A DNA stretch of 32,954 nucleotides from Phycisphaerae bacterium (lineage in GTDB: Bacteria; Planctomycetota; Phycisphaerae; Phycisphaerales; Phycisphaeraceae), in assembly GCA_030426385.1 (NCBI GenBank), contig JAUHYI010000055.1, positions 1 to 32,954 of the forward strand, read 5' to 3'. A program made the position numbers and the translations under genes. Shown here one piece after another: positions 16,681 through 24,666 of the stretch. Position 1 is the first letter of the stretch. The number at the start of each line of letters is the position of its first letter. Below the pieces are notes generated by a model, which was given only the letters and a program-made list of their open reading frames with translations, did no database searches and was not told the origin of the DNA.

Positions 16681-16981
16681 GATGTCAATCGGGTCTGTGA
16701 CCCCGTCAGCCCGTTCGCCCTGTCAAGCCAGGGTACCTGCGTAATCCGCGTGAAATATCACAATTGAGACGATCAAAACGGTTAAAGAATATACGCCGTC
16801 GTTTTTTTCACCCCGCCCTGTTCTTTCGCATCATGACCGGGCAGATTGAGCCGATCATCACGATGGCAAGCAGGACCAAGGTCTGATCCCCCGACTCCAC
16901 TTCAACGCCCGGCAACGTCTGCGTCATCCTGATTGCCAGTATGTGTTTCGGAAGTATCTGCATCACCTGGAGGCCTAGGAG
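16681..16981. other. Spacer between the gap terminator and the next gene
   Basis: About 300 bases with no accepted gene on the plus strand. The only coding candidate is a tiny minus-strand frame at 16808-16963. A T7 run at 16802-16808 follows no good hairpin. The promoter of the downstream membrane-protein gene should be here; TTGAGA near 16764 has no well-spaced -10 box, so I do not call one. Confidence 0.4.
16808..16963 (-). CDS. Possible small single-span membrane protein
   Basis: A minus-strand frame of 39 residues from the ATG at 16927, or about 51 from an ATG near 16963 (with AGG just upstream). It carries an acidic N-terminal part (GVEVESGDQ), one hydrophobic span (LVLLAIVMIGSICPVMM) and a basic end (RKNRAG), which is the right order for an inner-membrane protein with positive-inside topology. 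I do not recognise it. It has no strong ribosome site and could be chance; it lies between the gap terminator and a divergent gene. Confidence 0.25.
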   Translation of the reverse strand: MQILPKHILAIRMTQTLPGVEVESGDQTLVLLAIVMIGSICPVMMRKNRAG

Positions 16982-17671
16982 ATGCCAATGAGTGGCTCAA
17001 GCAGTTGGATTATCGCGGTGGTATATCTGGGCGGTGTCAGCGTGGGCGCAGCATGCCTGGGCACGACCATCTACATGGCTGGCCATGAACGTCGGCGCAC
17101 CATGCAATTGGCACGCATTGCAAATCGTTTGGGATTTCGATTTCGTCGTCAGGCCAACTCGATGCAACGCGCCTGGTTCATGCGCTTTCCATTGTTTCGC
17201 AGTGGTCGCCGACGACGCATTCGCAATGCGATGAAAGGCCGATTCCTCAACGCCGACGTGCGTGTGTTCGATTTCAGTTCCGCGCATGGCGAAGGCCCAA
17301 TCCATCGCCACACGGTCGCCGTGTACAAGCTGAGCGAACGACGCATTCCTACCTTTTGCCTGTGGCCACATTCGATCGCGGCCCAGCGTGATGAACCCAT
17401 GCGTCGCCAGGAACGGCTGATCGATATGCCCGGCCGACCGCATTTCAATGCACTGTTTGAAATGCGTGGCGTCAACCCGATGACGGTGCGAAAACTTTTT
17501 CACTCGCGCACGCTGGACTTTCTGGAACGCCATCCCGATCTGTGCATCGAAGGCGGTGGTCAATGGATTGCCGTCTATCGTTACGACTATCGCACTCGTC
17601 CCAATGAATTACACGACCTGTTCCGTGTCACCGGCCAAGCCTTTCGCGCGTTTCGCTATTGGAAAGGTTAA
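16982..17671 (+). CDS. Conserved membrane-anchored protein of unknown function
   Basis: 229 residues. One transmembrane segment (about 8-31, IIAVVYLGGVSVGAACLGTTIYM) is followed by a basic cytosolic part starting HERRRTMQLARIANRLGFRF. The rest has the pattern of a widespread uncharacterised bacterial family: FPLF-SG-RRRIRNAMKGRF, VRVFDFSS, then PTFCLWPHS, FNALFEMRGV, VRKLFHSRTLDFLE and GGGQWIAVYRYDY, which reads as a beta-rich fold. No catalytic motif is visible. Two ATGs are possible: 16982 (GGAGG 8 bases upstream) and 16988 (AGGAG 6 bases upstream). It stands alone between gap and the convergent birA group; a C-tract element begins directly after its stop. Confidence 0.75.
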   Translation: MPMSGSSSWIIAVVYLGGVSVGAACLGTTIYMAGHERRRTMQLARIANRLGFRFRRQANSMQRAWFMRFPLFRSGRRRRIRNAMKGRFLNADVRVFDFSSAHGEGPIHRHTVAVYKLSERRIPTFCLWPHSIAAQRDEPMRRQERLIDMPGRPHFNALFEMRGVNPMTVRKLFHSRTLDFLERHPDLCIEGGGQWIAVYRYDYRTRPNELHDLFRVTGQAFRAFRYWKG

Positions 17672-17712
17672 CCCACCCCCCCCATCCTCCTCACCCTCCT
17701 CACCCTCCCCCC
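17672..17712. repeat. C-tract element after the membrane-protein stop
   Basis: CCCA-C8-ATCC (C8 at 17676-17683), then CTCCTCACC direct repeats and C6 at 17707-17712, starting at the base after the TAA. It is a polypyrimidine stretch in the sense of the upstream gene. Confidence 0.6.
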
Positions 17713-17760
17713 GCTTTTCTTCCACGCGATTGCCATATGTATCCCGCTTAGAACGTGCGC

Positions 17761-17834
17761 GTTAGCCGCCACCCTTGGGCGTTACGTCACCGTCACCGCA
17801 CACGCACACACGCCGCTCAAGAGCGGCGGCTAAC
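17761..17834. repeat. REPIN-like element A (two inverted GTTAG palindromes)
   Basis: Ends are a perfect 10-bp inverted pair, GTTAGCCGCC (17761-17770) and GGCGGCTAAC (17825-17834). The right arm holds its own hairpin CGCCGCTC-AA-GAGCGGCG (17811-17828); the left arm holds a weaker one (CGCCACCCTTGGGCG). So each arm reads GTTAG plus palindrome, in head-to-head order, as in REP doublets. It lies between convergent genes. A related element is at 28986-29062. Confidence 0.7.
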
Positions 17835-17918
17835 GGGGAATCTTACGCTAGGAATTTAGGGAATCCATATCCCGCTCAGCCTTCACACTGTCTATGCTGC
17901 CGGTTCATCTGTCCCGAA

Positions 17919-18857
17919 TCAGTCGGGCAGTACCACACTCGTGGTCGCTGATGGCAAATGCATTAAATGCCCGTCGGCCTTGCGAATAATCAGTCCTTCG
18001 CATGGATCCAGATCGATCACACGCCCGGAAATTTCTCGCCCACTGTGCCGAAACGTGACCTGCTCATCGAGCATCGCACATCGCGATCGCCATTGATCCA
18101 GTAAAGTCGTTTCGTCACACGTCATCGCTCGATCCACCGCGTCCAACACCAAGGCGATCACGGCCAAACGATCACACTGGATGCCGTGAATGGCCAGGCT
18201 CGTAGCGCGCGGCGGCAATTGCTCAGCCGTGTGATGCACATTGATTCCCATGCCGATGATCGCCGCATCCCCGTGGCCCGTTTGCGTGCGTTCTACCAAA
18301 ATGCCTGCAATTTTTCGGCCCTTGATCATCACATCGTTGGGCCATTTGATCGTCGCGGGCAATCCCAATTTTTCCATCACCTGTGACAACGCCACACTCA
18401 CCGCAAACGTCAAGCGATCCACCGCGCCCGCATGCGTGCGCGCATCCAGACATCGCACCAGACTCAACGTCACCCCCAACCCGACCGGCGATTGCCAGTC
18501 ACGCCCCAGCCGACCGCGCCCCGCAGTTTGTTCATTGGCAATGACCACCAAACCATTCATCTGGGCGTCACATTTTTGTGGGCCACCGGCTGCACATATT
18601 TGCCGCGTTTTATCCTGCGTACTGCTGATCTGTTGCCAGATCGAAAACGCATGTCGATCGGCAAATCGCCATTCCAGATAGTCACCCCACACGCCGATCC
18701 CCGTGCTGGTCAGGCGTTCATTGCCTGACGCATCATGCGTGAACCGGCAACCGCTCGCCTGCAATGCCTGACTCACTTGCGAGGGCACATCGCGCACCGC
18801 TTGCGTGTCATGCAGCAACCGATCCAACCATGCCATGACCTCCGCGCTCGTCATCAT
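17919..18857 (-). CDS. birA: Biotin--[acetyl-CoA-carboxylase] ligase
   Basis: Activates biotin with ATP and attaches it to the biotin carboxyl carrier protein; cytosolic, 312 residues. Catalytic motifs: ANEQTAGRGRLGRDWQSP (GRGRLG about 113-118, biotinyl-AMP loop), TIKWPNDVMIKGRKIAGILVE (KWPND 171-175) and GMGINVHHT. A short C-terminal SH3-like part (SGRVIDLDPCEGLIIRKADG) closes it. The first 70 residues do not show a clear winged helix, so it is probably not a DNA-binding repressor-type BirA; ISSTQDKTRQ takes the place of the usual STN(D/S) strand. Its ATG overlaps the nadC TGA by 4 bases, implying translational coupling. Confidence 0.93.
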   Translation of the reverse strand: MMTSAEVMAWLDRLLHDTQAVRDVPSQVSQALQASGCRFTHDASGNERLTSTGIGVWGDYLEWRFADRHAFSIWQQISSTQDKTRQICAAGGPQKCDAQMNGLVVIANEQTAGRGRLGRDWQSPVGLGVTLSLVRCLDARTHAGAVDRLTFAVSVALSQVMEKLGLPATIKWPNDVMIKGRKIAGILVERTQTGHGDAAIIGMGINVHHTAEQLPPRATSLAIHGIQCDRLAVIALVLDAVDRAMTCDETTLLDQWRSRCAMLDEQVTFRHSGREISGRVIDLDPCEGLIIRKADGHLMHLPSATTSVVLPD

Positions 18858-19744
18858 GCGATATCCAAACCAATATCCAACGCCACCGCTGAATGCGTCA
18901 GCGCCCCGATCGCAATTCGATCCGCACCGGCTTGAGCCAACGCACGCACCGTCTCCAGATTCACGCCGCCACTGGCTTCCAATTTTATCGACGGCGCCTG
19001 GGCATCACGCAAGACCACCGCTTGTCGCACGTGGTCGGCATCCATGTTGTCGAGCAAAATAATATCCACCGGCAACTTCAGCGCCTGTTCGCATTGTGCC
19101 AGCGAATCGACCTCGATTTCTACAAACACCAACTTGGGATTCATCGCGCGGGCCCGATCAATCGCAGGGCCTAACTGGTCAATCGCCACATACGCCAGAT
19201 GGTTGTCCTTGATCAACATCGCATCGGCTAGTCCCATGCGATGATTCACACCCCCGCCACAAGCCACCGCGTATTTTTGCAACGACCGCAAGCCCGGCCA
19301 GGTTTTACGCGTGTCGGTAATTTCCGTATCCGTGCCCGCTACCGCATCGACATATTGCCGCGTCAATGTGGCGACACCCGACATCATCGTCATGAAATTC
19401 AACGCCACCCGTTCCATCGCTAACAGTCGCACCAACGGCCCATCAAATTGTGCAATCACATCGCCGGGTGATAACGTCTCGCCATCTGCAAGCAACGGCG
19501 TCACCAGAATATCCGACGCAAAGCATCGGGCAATCGTCGGCAACAATGCGGTGCCGCAAAGTACCCCCGCCGATCGCGGATGGGCAGCCGCGTGTCCCAC
19601 CTGATCGGCAGGAATCGTTGCTTCACTGGTGATGTCGCGGCCATCCTCATCCATCGCCACACGGATCAGCGTTTCCAGCGTCACCCCATCGATGTAATCG
19701 CCGAGCCACGGGCGTTGATCATGCATTGGTATTTCATTGAGCAT
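18854..19744 (-). CDS. nadC: Nicotinate-nucleotide pyrophosphorylase (carboxylating)
   Basis: Quinolinate phosphoribosyltransferase of de novo NAD synthesis. From the ATG at 19744 it has 296 residues, the usual size; AAGGA lies about 10 bases upstream and the start overlaps the end of the ASCH gene by 11 bases. The open frame to 19909 adds 55 residues that lie inside that gene and is rejected. Motifs: EDGRDITSEATIP, ERVALNFMTMMSGVATLT, TDTRKTWPGLRSLQKYAV, GGGVNHRMGLADAMLIKDNH, EIEVDSLAQ, LLDNMD and LEASGGVNLETV. nadA and nadB are not nearby. The nadC-birA overlap pairs two cofactor genes, a common bacterial neighbourhood. Confidence 0.95.
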   Translation of the reverse strand: MLNEIPMHDQRPWLGDYIDGVTLETLIRVAMDEDGRDITSEATIPADQVGHAAAHPRSAGVLCGTALLPTIARCFASDILVTPLLADGETLSPGDVIAQFDGPLVRLLAMERVALNFMTMMSGVATLTRQYVDAVAGTDTEITDTRKTWPGLRSLQKYAVACGGGVNHRMGLADAMLIKDNHLAYVAIDQLGPAIDRARAMNPKLVFVEIEVDSLAQCEQALKLPVDIILLDNMDADHVRQAVVLRDAQAPSIKLEASGGVNLETVRALAQAGADRIAIGALTHSAVALDIGLDIA

Positions 19745-20417
19745 TGGACTGATTTTCCTTGATGAATAACACACGATACCGCCCCGTCCCCTCGCGGACA
19801 AAACGCACCCAGTCGCCCACACCGACGCCAGCCTGTTCAAAATATGGCTCCCACCCTCGCCAACGAATGCGTTGCAACAAATAGCGTTTCGTGTCGACCA
19901 TTTTTCCATCAGGCAATTGCAAGGTGAATGTTTTTTCTGAAAACATTTTTCCGCATTGGCGCGTCAACACATATCGATTGCGAATTCCCCCGCGAGTCAA
20001 TTGACTGTCATACACCAACGGCGGCGCTGGATCGATCACATGCCACGCACGCCACGCGGATTTCGCATAGTCAGGCCCAATCGTTAATGGCGTCACGCGC
20101 TGCAAATGAATGAATGTCGCGTAGCTATAGGCATTACGTTCACGCCAATACTCGCGACCTGCACATACCAACGGCTCAAGCCGCTGATACAGTTCACGCA
20201 TAACCGTTTTGCTCGGCGATTGATATTGTTCAACCGGCCCCGCCACCGCGATCGCAGCAAACGGCCCGCCGGATACTTTGAAATAAATCATGTCGCCGGT
20301 TTTAATCATGCCAAACGGCGGATGCTTCGTTTGTGTCAACCGACTCTCGACTGTCTTGCGACCAGCCAACACCAGTTCCACATACGGTTTTTTCAAAATA
20401 GCGACATGGCAACGCAT
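19734..20417 (-). CDS. ASCH-domain (PUA-like) protein with extra C-terminal domain
   Basis: 227 residues from the ATG at 20417 (a GTG at 20423 adds two). The N-terminal part (about 5-75) has the ASCH/PUA-like pattern: HVAILKKPYVELVLAGRKTVESRL, KTGDMIYFKVSGGPFAAIAVAG. ASCH domains are RNA-binding-like folds, and some have nuclease or amidohydrolase activity. The C-terminal half (about 125-227) is separate: GGIRNRYVLTRQCGKMF, FTLQLPDGKMVDT, RIRWRGWEPYFEQAGVGVGDWVRF, VLFIKE. It ends like a beta-barrel nucleic-acid domain of the B3/EcoRII-N kind, but that is only a resemblance. It overlaps nadC by 11 bases at its 3' end, so the three genes ASCH-nadC-birA are coupled. Its role is unknown. Confidence 0.75.
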   Translation of the reverse strand: MRCHVAILKKPYVELVLAGRKTVESRLTQTKHPPFGMIKTGDMIYFKVSGGPFAAIAVAGPVEQYQSPSKTVMRELYQRLEPLVCAGREYWRERNAYSYATFIHLQRVTPLTIGPDYAKSAWRAWHVIDPAPPLVYDSQLTRGGIRNRYVLTRQCGKMFSEKTFTLQLPDGKMVDTKRYLLQRIRWRGWEPYFEQAGVGVGDWVRFVREGTGRYRVLFIKENQSNAQ

Positions 20418-20545
20418 TGGCACATCGTCGCAAAAAAACGGCCTGCCGTCACGCCCATCATGGTCTCATCGCCGCAACGCCTCATCGCCGCATCGCCTTC
20501 GAGACCACCGAGGCCGCCGAGGCCCTCAAGTCCGTCAATGGTGAA

Positions 20546-21331
20546 TCAATAGCCCAACCCTTTGTAAATCATCCGCACCGCCGCCACGACCGCGGCGAGG
20601 TACATGATGATGGTGAATGGCTTTTCGGCAACGCGCTCGTGCATCCAGTAACCGATCATCGTGCCGATCGGCACGAACGGAATCAAACATGCCGAGGTGA
20701 TCAGGGTTTGCCTGGTGATCAATGCCATGCCGAAAAACGTCGGCAATTTCGATAGATTCAGAATCGTAAAAAACACCACCATCGTCCCGACAATGCGTTT
20801 TTTATCGAGTTTTTGGGCCAACATGTACAACGATATCACCGGCCCCGCCGAATGCGCCAAGGTTGAGACAGTCGCGGCCGTCGAACCTGCGATAAATCCA
20901 AACACGCGACCACTGGGTACGTGTGGTTGCTTCGGCCGGGTCATGCGATACACCTGAAACCCCACGAATGCCAGGCACAATCCGCCGATCAACAAATTCA
21001 AAATCGCGACCAGATGATCACTGCGTCGCAACCACCACCACACGATGGTGCCGATCGCGATCCCTACGATCATGCCACCCAACAGCAAACGCATGTGTCG
21101 CCATGACACATGCCGACGGTGATAGCGCAGACTGAACATGTCACCAGTGATTAACACGGGCAACATCACGCCGACGGCCAGATCAGTTTTCATCGCGGCG
21201 GCCATCAGTGGCACAGCCGCGATACCCACCGCGCCTCCAAATCCTGCTTTGGCGATGCCAATGATCACCACCGCCAAACATGCCAGCCCGATCGATACCC
21301 ACAGCGGATCGTGATAAAACAATTCAAACAT
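20546..21331 (-). CDS. TauE/SafE (TSUP) family anion permease
   Basis: 261 residues from the ATG at 21331; a GTG at 21352 adds 7. About eight hydrophobic spans, with the family repeats near each half start: IGIAKAGFGGAVGIAAVPLMA and GFIAGSTAATVSTLAHSAGPVISLYML. Members export sulfite, sulfoacetate or other organosulfur anions across the inner membrane; the substrate here cannot be told. It starts 31 bases after the speA stop on the same strand, likely as the last gene of a carA-speA-permease unit. No sulfur gene is adjacent. Confidence 0.88.
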   Translation of the reverse strand: MFELFYHDPLWVSIGLACLAVVIIGIAKAGFGGAVGIAAVPLMAAAMKTDLAVGVMLPVLITGDMFSLRYHRRHVSWRHMRLLLGGMIVGIAIGTIVWWWLRRSDHLVAILNLLIGGLCLAFVGFQVYRMTRPKQPHVPSGRVFGFIAGSTAATVSTLAHSAGPVISLYMLAQKLDKKRIVGTMVVFFTILNLSKLPTFFGMALITRQTLITSACLIPFVPIGTMIGYWMHERVAEKPFTIIMYLAAVVAAVRMIYKGLGY

Positions 21332-21361
21332 ATATTTTTCCAACCCCCGCACTATTTCAGA

Positions 21362-23287
21362 CTATTCGAGATAGGTATAGCCTTCCAAACCGGATTCATA
21401 AAATCGCCGTAACACCGCCGCCTCTTCCAGCGTCAGTCGTTCATCACTGACCGCTTCTTCAATGCGCCGCCGCATGGCCCGCTTCAGCTCCCGTGATGAA
21501 AACTGAACGTATTGCAACACATCCGACACGGTGTCGCCTTCGACGATTTCGTCAATCACCGGCTTGCCCTTGTCATCCATTTTTACATGCACCGCATTGG
21601 TGTCGCCAAACAGATTATGCAGATCACCGAGAATTTCCTGATAGGCTCCGACCAGAAATGCGCCCAGGTAATAACTTTGCCCATTGGGTTGATGCAACGG
21701 CAACGTCGGGCGCGTGCCCGCATGGTCAATAAAATTGCACAATTTCCCGTCTGAATCGCAGGTGATATCAGCCAGAATGCCGCGGCTTGTCGGCTCTTGA
21801 TCCAGGCGATGGATCGGCATGATCGGGAACAACTGTTCGATGGCCCACGCATCCGGCAGCGATTGGAAAATCGACAGGTTGCAAAAATACGTCGGGGCTA
21901 ATTTCGATTCCAGATGTGCCAGTTGTTCAGGCATCTCATCCATGGCACTGGCAATTTCCTGCGTCTGGCGACAGACGTCATAGTACAAACGCTCCGCCGC
22001 AGCACGATGCACCAGCGAGCAATACCCCAGGCTGAAACTGCTCAGCATTTCATCCAACGCCAGTTCCGCATCGTGGAATGATTCAATCACGCTTTTCGAA
22101 TCGATCGTCGCTTGAATTTCAAACAACCGACGCAACGGCCCGGGTACACGCTCCAGCCCCGGACCATTCGGACGAATCGGCAACGCCCCCGCATTGTGTT
22201 CGGTCGTACCCAACACATTAAACACCAGCACACTGTGATGTGCCGTCACCGCGCGCCCTGATTCACTGATGATCGTGGGGTGATCAACGCCAAATTGCTC
22301 GCAAACCTCACGCACGTAATACACCACATCATTGGCATATTCCTGCAACGCGTAGTTCGTACTCGCATCGTCATAGCCCACACCCAGACCACCACCCACA
22401 TCGATATATTTCAGACCCGCACCCGCTTGCACCAATTCCACGTACACCCGCGTGGCTTCCACGATCGCTTTTTTTACCTGTTGAATATCATTGACCTGAC
22501 TGCCCATATGAAAATGCAACAACGTCAGACAATCACCCATGCCTCGTTCATGCAGATACGCCAACGCATCCAACACACGGCCCGCGGTCAATCCAAATTT
22601 CGATTGATACCCTGCGGAATTTTCCCAGCGACCTGCCCCACGACTGGCTAATTTCACACGCAACCCAATCGCTGGATGAACGCCATGCTCTTCTGCGGCT
22701 TTCACCAATAATTCTAATTCCGCAAAACTCTCTACCACCGGAATAATATTCTTGCCCATTTTCTTGGCAAGAACCACACCCTCAATGTATTCAGCATCCT
22801 TGAAACCATTGCAGATAATCGGCGTTTGCTCGTCATCCACCAAAGCCATCACGGCCAGCAACTCGGGCTTGCTTCCCGCCTCAACGCCGAACCCATGGCA
22901 TTTTCCATATTGCAACACCTGCTCGACAATATGACGTTGCTGATTGACTTTGATCGGATACACAAAACGATAGTCGCCGTTGTAATCGCAATCTTTGATG
23001 GCCGTGGCAAACGCATTCTGGATGCGATCAATGCGGTGCTTGAGAATGTCATCAAACCGCACCAACAATGGCAAACCCAGGTCACGCTTTTCCAGATTGT
23101 CGACCAGTTGCTTGAGATCAATCGCGTGATCGCTATCGGGATCCGGATGTACCGACACATGGCCAAGTTCATTGATACGAAAATATCCCTCGTTCCATCG
23201 GTCCGCCGCGTACAGTTCATAGCTGTCACCGGTGGACCACGATCCGTTGGCCACATCGGTTTGAGCGGTTGTGACAAATTCAGCCAT
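21362..23287 (-). CDS. speA: Biosynthetic arginine decarboxylase
   Basis: PLP-dependent decarboxylation of arginine to agmatine, the first step of one putrescine/spermidine route. It has 641 residues, full length for the alanine-racemase-fold SpeA family. Lys113 in YPIKVNQQRHIV should bind PLP. Further motifs: GVEAGSKPELLAVMAL, LHFHMGSQVNDI, IDVGGGLGVGYDD, ISESGRAVTAHHSVLVF and GAYQEILGDLHNLFGDTNAVH near the C-terminus. GAGGG lies about 9 bases upstream of the ATG. It follows carA by 62 bases on the same strand; carbamoyl phosphate feeds arginine synthesis, so the pairing is metabolically sensible. Confidence 0.97.
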   Translation of the reverse strand: MAEFVTTAQTDVANGSWSTGDSYELYAADRWNEGYFRINELGHVSVHPDPDSDHAIDLKQLVDNLEKRDLGLPLLVRFDDILKHRIDRIQNAFATAIKDCDYNGDYRFVYPIKVNQQRHIVEQVLQYGKCHGFGVEAGSKPELLAVMALVDDEQTPIICNGFKDAEYIEGVVLAKKMGKNIIPVVESFAELELLVKAAEEHGVHPAIGLRVKLASRGAGRWENSAGYQSKFGLTAGRVLDALAYLHERGMGDCLTLLHFHMGSQVNDIQQVKKAIVEATRVYVELVQAGAGLKYIDVGGGLGVGYDDASTNYALQEYANDVVYYVREVCEQFGVDHPTIISESGRAVTAHHSVLVFNVLGTTEHNAGALPIRPNGPGLERVPGPLRRLFEIQATIDSKSVIESFHDAELALDEMLSSFSLGYCSLVHRAAAERLYYDVCRQTQEIASAMDEMPEQLAHLESKLAPTYFCNLSIFQSLPDAWAIEQLFPIMPIHRLDQEPTSRGILADITCDSDGKLCNFIDHAGTRPTLPLHQPNGQSYYLGAFLVGAYQEILGDLHNLFGDTNAVHVKMDDKGKPVIDEIVEGDTVSDVLQYVQFSSRELKRAMRRRIEEAVSDERLTLEEAAVLRRFYESGLEGYTYLE

Positions 23288-23349
23288 CAGATATCGCCCT
23301 CAAGTTCCGGAGTAAACCAATGAATGGTGTGGGAGGTGGGTAGGTGCAA

Positions 23350-24609
23350 TTAGACCGTAGCCGCAACGTCAGTGACGTTTAACAGCGTGTTACGTCGTCG
23401 CTGAGCCTGATCCATCTGCTGGCTCGTGGGACTCTGTGAAGTTTCCATCATCTGAATGAAACAGTCGAACAGATACGACGCATCGTGCGGACCGGGGCTC
23501 GCCTCGGGATGATATTGCACGGCAAAAATCGGCCGCGTGCGATGTCGAAATCCTGCCAGCGTATTGTCATTCAGATTCACATGCGTCGGCTCGGCATCAA
23601 CCTGCTTCAGGCTTTCGGTTTCCACCGCGAACCCGTGGTTCTGGCTGGTGATTTCCACCTTACCCGTGGCCAAATTCTGCACCGGTTGATTGCCACCACG
23701 ATGGCCGAATTTCAATTTGAACGTTTTCGCACCCAACGCCAACGCCAGCAACTGATGTCCCAGGCATATGCCAAACATCGGCAGCGCTGGCTGACTGTCC
23801 ATCAATTCACGCAAGGTCGCAATCGTGACATCCACCGGCTCAGGATCACCCGGCCCATTCGACACAAAAATGCCATCAGGCTTTTCGGCCAACACCTGGG
23901 TCGCGCTCGAATCGTGTGGCATCACCACCACCTCGCACCCACAATCCACCAGATGCCGCAGGATGTTTGACTTCGCCCCGCAATCAAACGTCACCACCCG
24001 AAATGCCCGCGATGATTTTTCGGCAAGGCCCTGAATCGGCGACCAGTTGCCCAGTCCCTCGTCGCGACCGTCAACCGTTTTTGTGCTCACCTGCTGGGCC
24101 AGATTCTGTCCCGTCATCGAAGGCACTGCCCGTGCCATGTCGACCAGTTCCGCGTCATTGAATTGGCCATACGTTTCGCAAACCAGCACGCCACTCATCG
24201 CGCCGGTGATACGCAATTTCCGCGTCAATGCCCGCGTGTCGATGCCACTGATGCCTAACACCCGCTGGTCAGCCAACCAGGTTTCCAGCGTGGTACTCGC
24301 TCGATAATTGCTGTGGCGATTGGCCAACTCCCGCACGACAAATCCGGACACCTGCACGCGCGTGGATTCAACATCTTCCACGTTCACGCCGTAGTTGCCG
24401 ATCAATGGATAGGTCATGGTGACGATCTGGCCGCAATACGACGGGTCGGTCAAAATTTCCTGATACCCCGTCATCGACGTATTGAAAACCACTTCGCCCG
24501 TCACAGGTTCGGTCGGCGTTTTTTCAGGATTGACATAGCCAAAACCCGTGCCCGTGAACACGCTGCCGTCCTGCAATGCCAATTTCGCTAGGGGTTGTTT
24601 GCTTGTCAT
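23350..24609 (-). CDS. carA: Carbamoyl-phosphate synthase small (glutaminase) subunit
   Basis: Hydrolyses glutamine to feed ammonia to CarB in carbamoyl phosphate synthesis for arginine and pyrimidines. It has 419 residues, slightly above the usual 380 because of a Gln/Thr-rich C-terminal tail (after about residue 390). N-terminal CPSase domain: GEVVFNTSMTGYQEILTDPSY. Amidotransferase: Cys282 in MFGICLGHQLLALALGA, FGHRGGNQPV, His367 and Glu369 in AVQYHPEASPGPHD. carB is not in the window. It lies 57 bases after the aminotransferase and 62 before speA, all on one strand. Confidence 0.97.
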   Translation of the reverse strand: MTSKQPLAKLALQDGSVFTGTGFGYVNPEKTPTEPVTGEVVFNTSMTGYQEILTDPSYCGQIVTMTYPLIGNYGVNVEDVESTRVQVSGFVVRELANRHSNYRASTTLETWLADQRVLGISGIDTRALTRKLRITGAMSGVLVCETYGQFNDAELVDMARAVPSMTGQNLAQQVSTKTVDGRDEGLGNWSPIQGLAEKSSRAFRVVTFDCGAKSNILRHLVDCGCEVVVMPHDSSATQVLAEKPDGIFVSNGPGDPEPVDVTIATLRELMDSQPALPMFGICLGHQLLALALGAKTFKLKFGHRGGNQPVQNLATGKVEITSQNHGFAVETESLKQVDAEPTHVNLNDNTLAGFRHRTRPIFAVQYHPEASPGPHDASYLFDCFIQMMETSQSPTSQQMDQAQRRRNTLLNVTDVAATV

Positions 24610-24666
24610 CAGTGGCTTAGTTTAGCGAGACACGCGGCCCATGACGAACGAACCGCCCACAAAAAC

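Noticed and set aside
17761..17834. REPIN-like element A as a simple terminator
   Set aside because: Its stem could terminate transcription, but the GTTAG heads, inverted-pair layout and the second related copy point to a repeat family. No T run follows.
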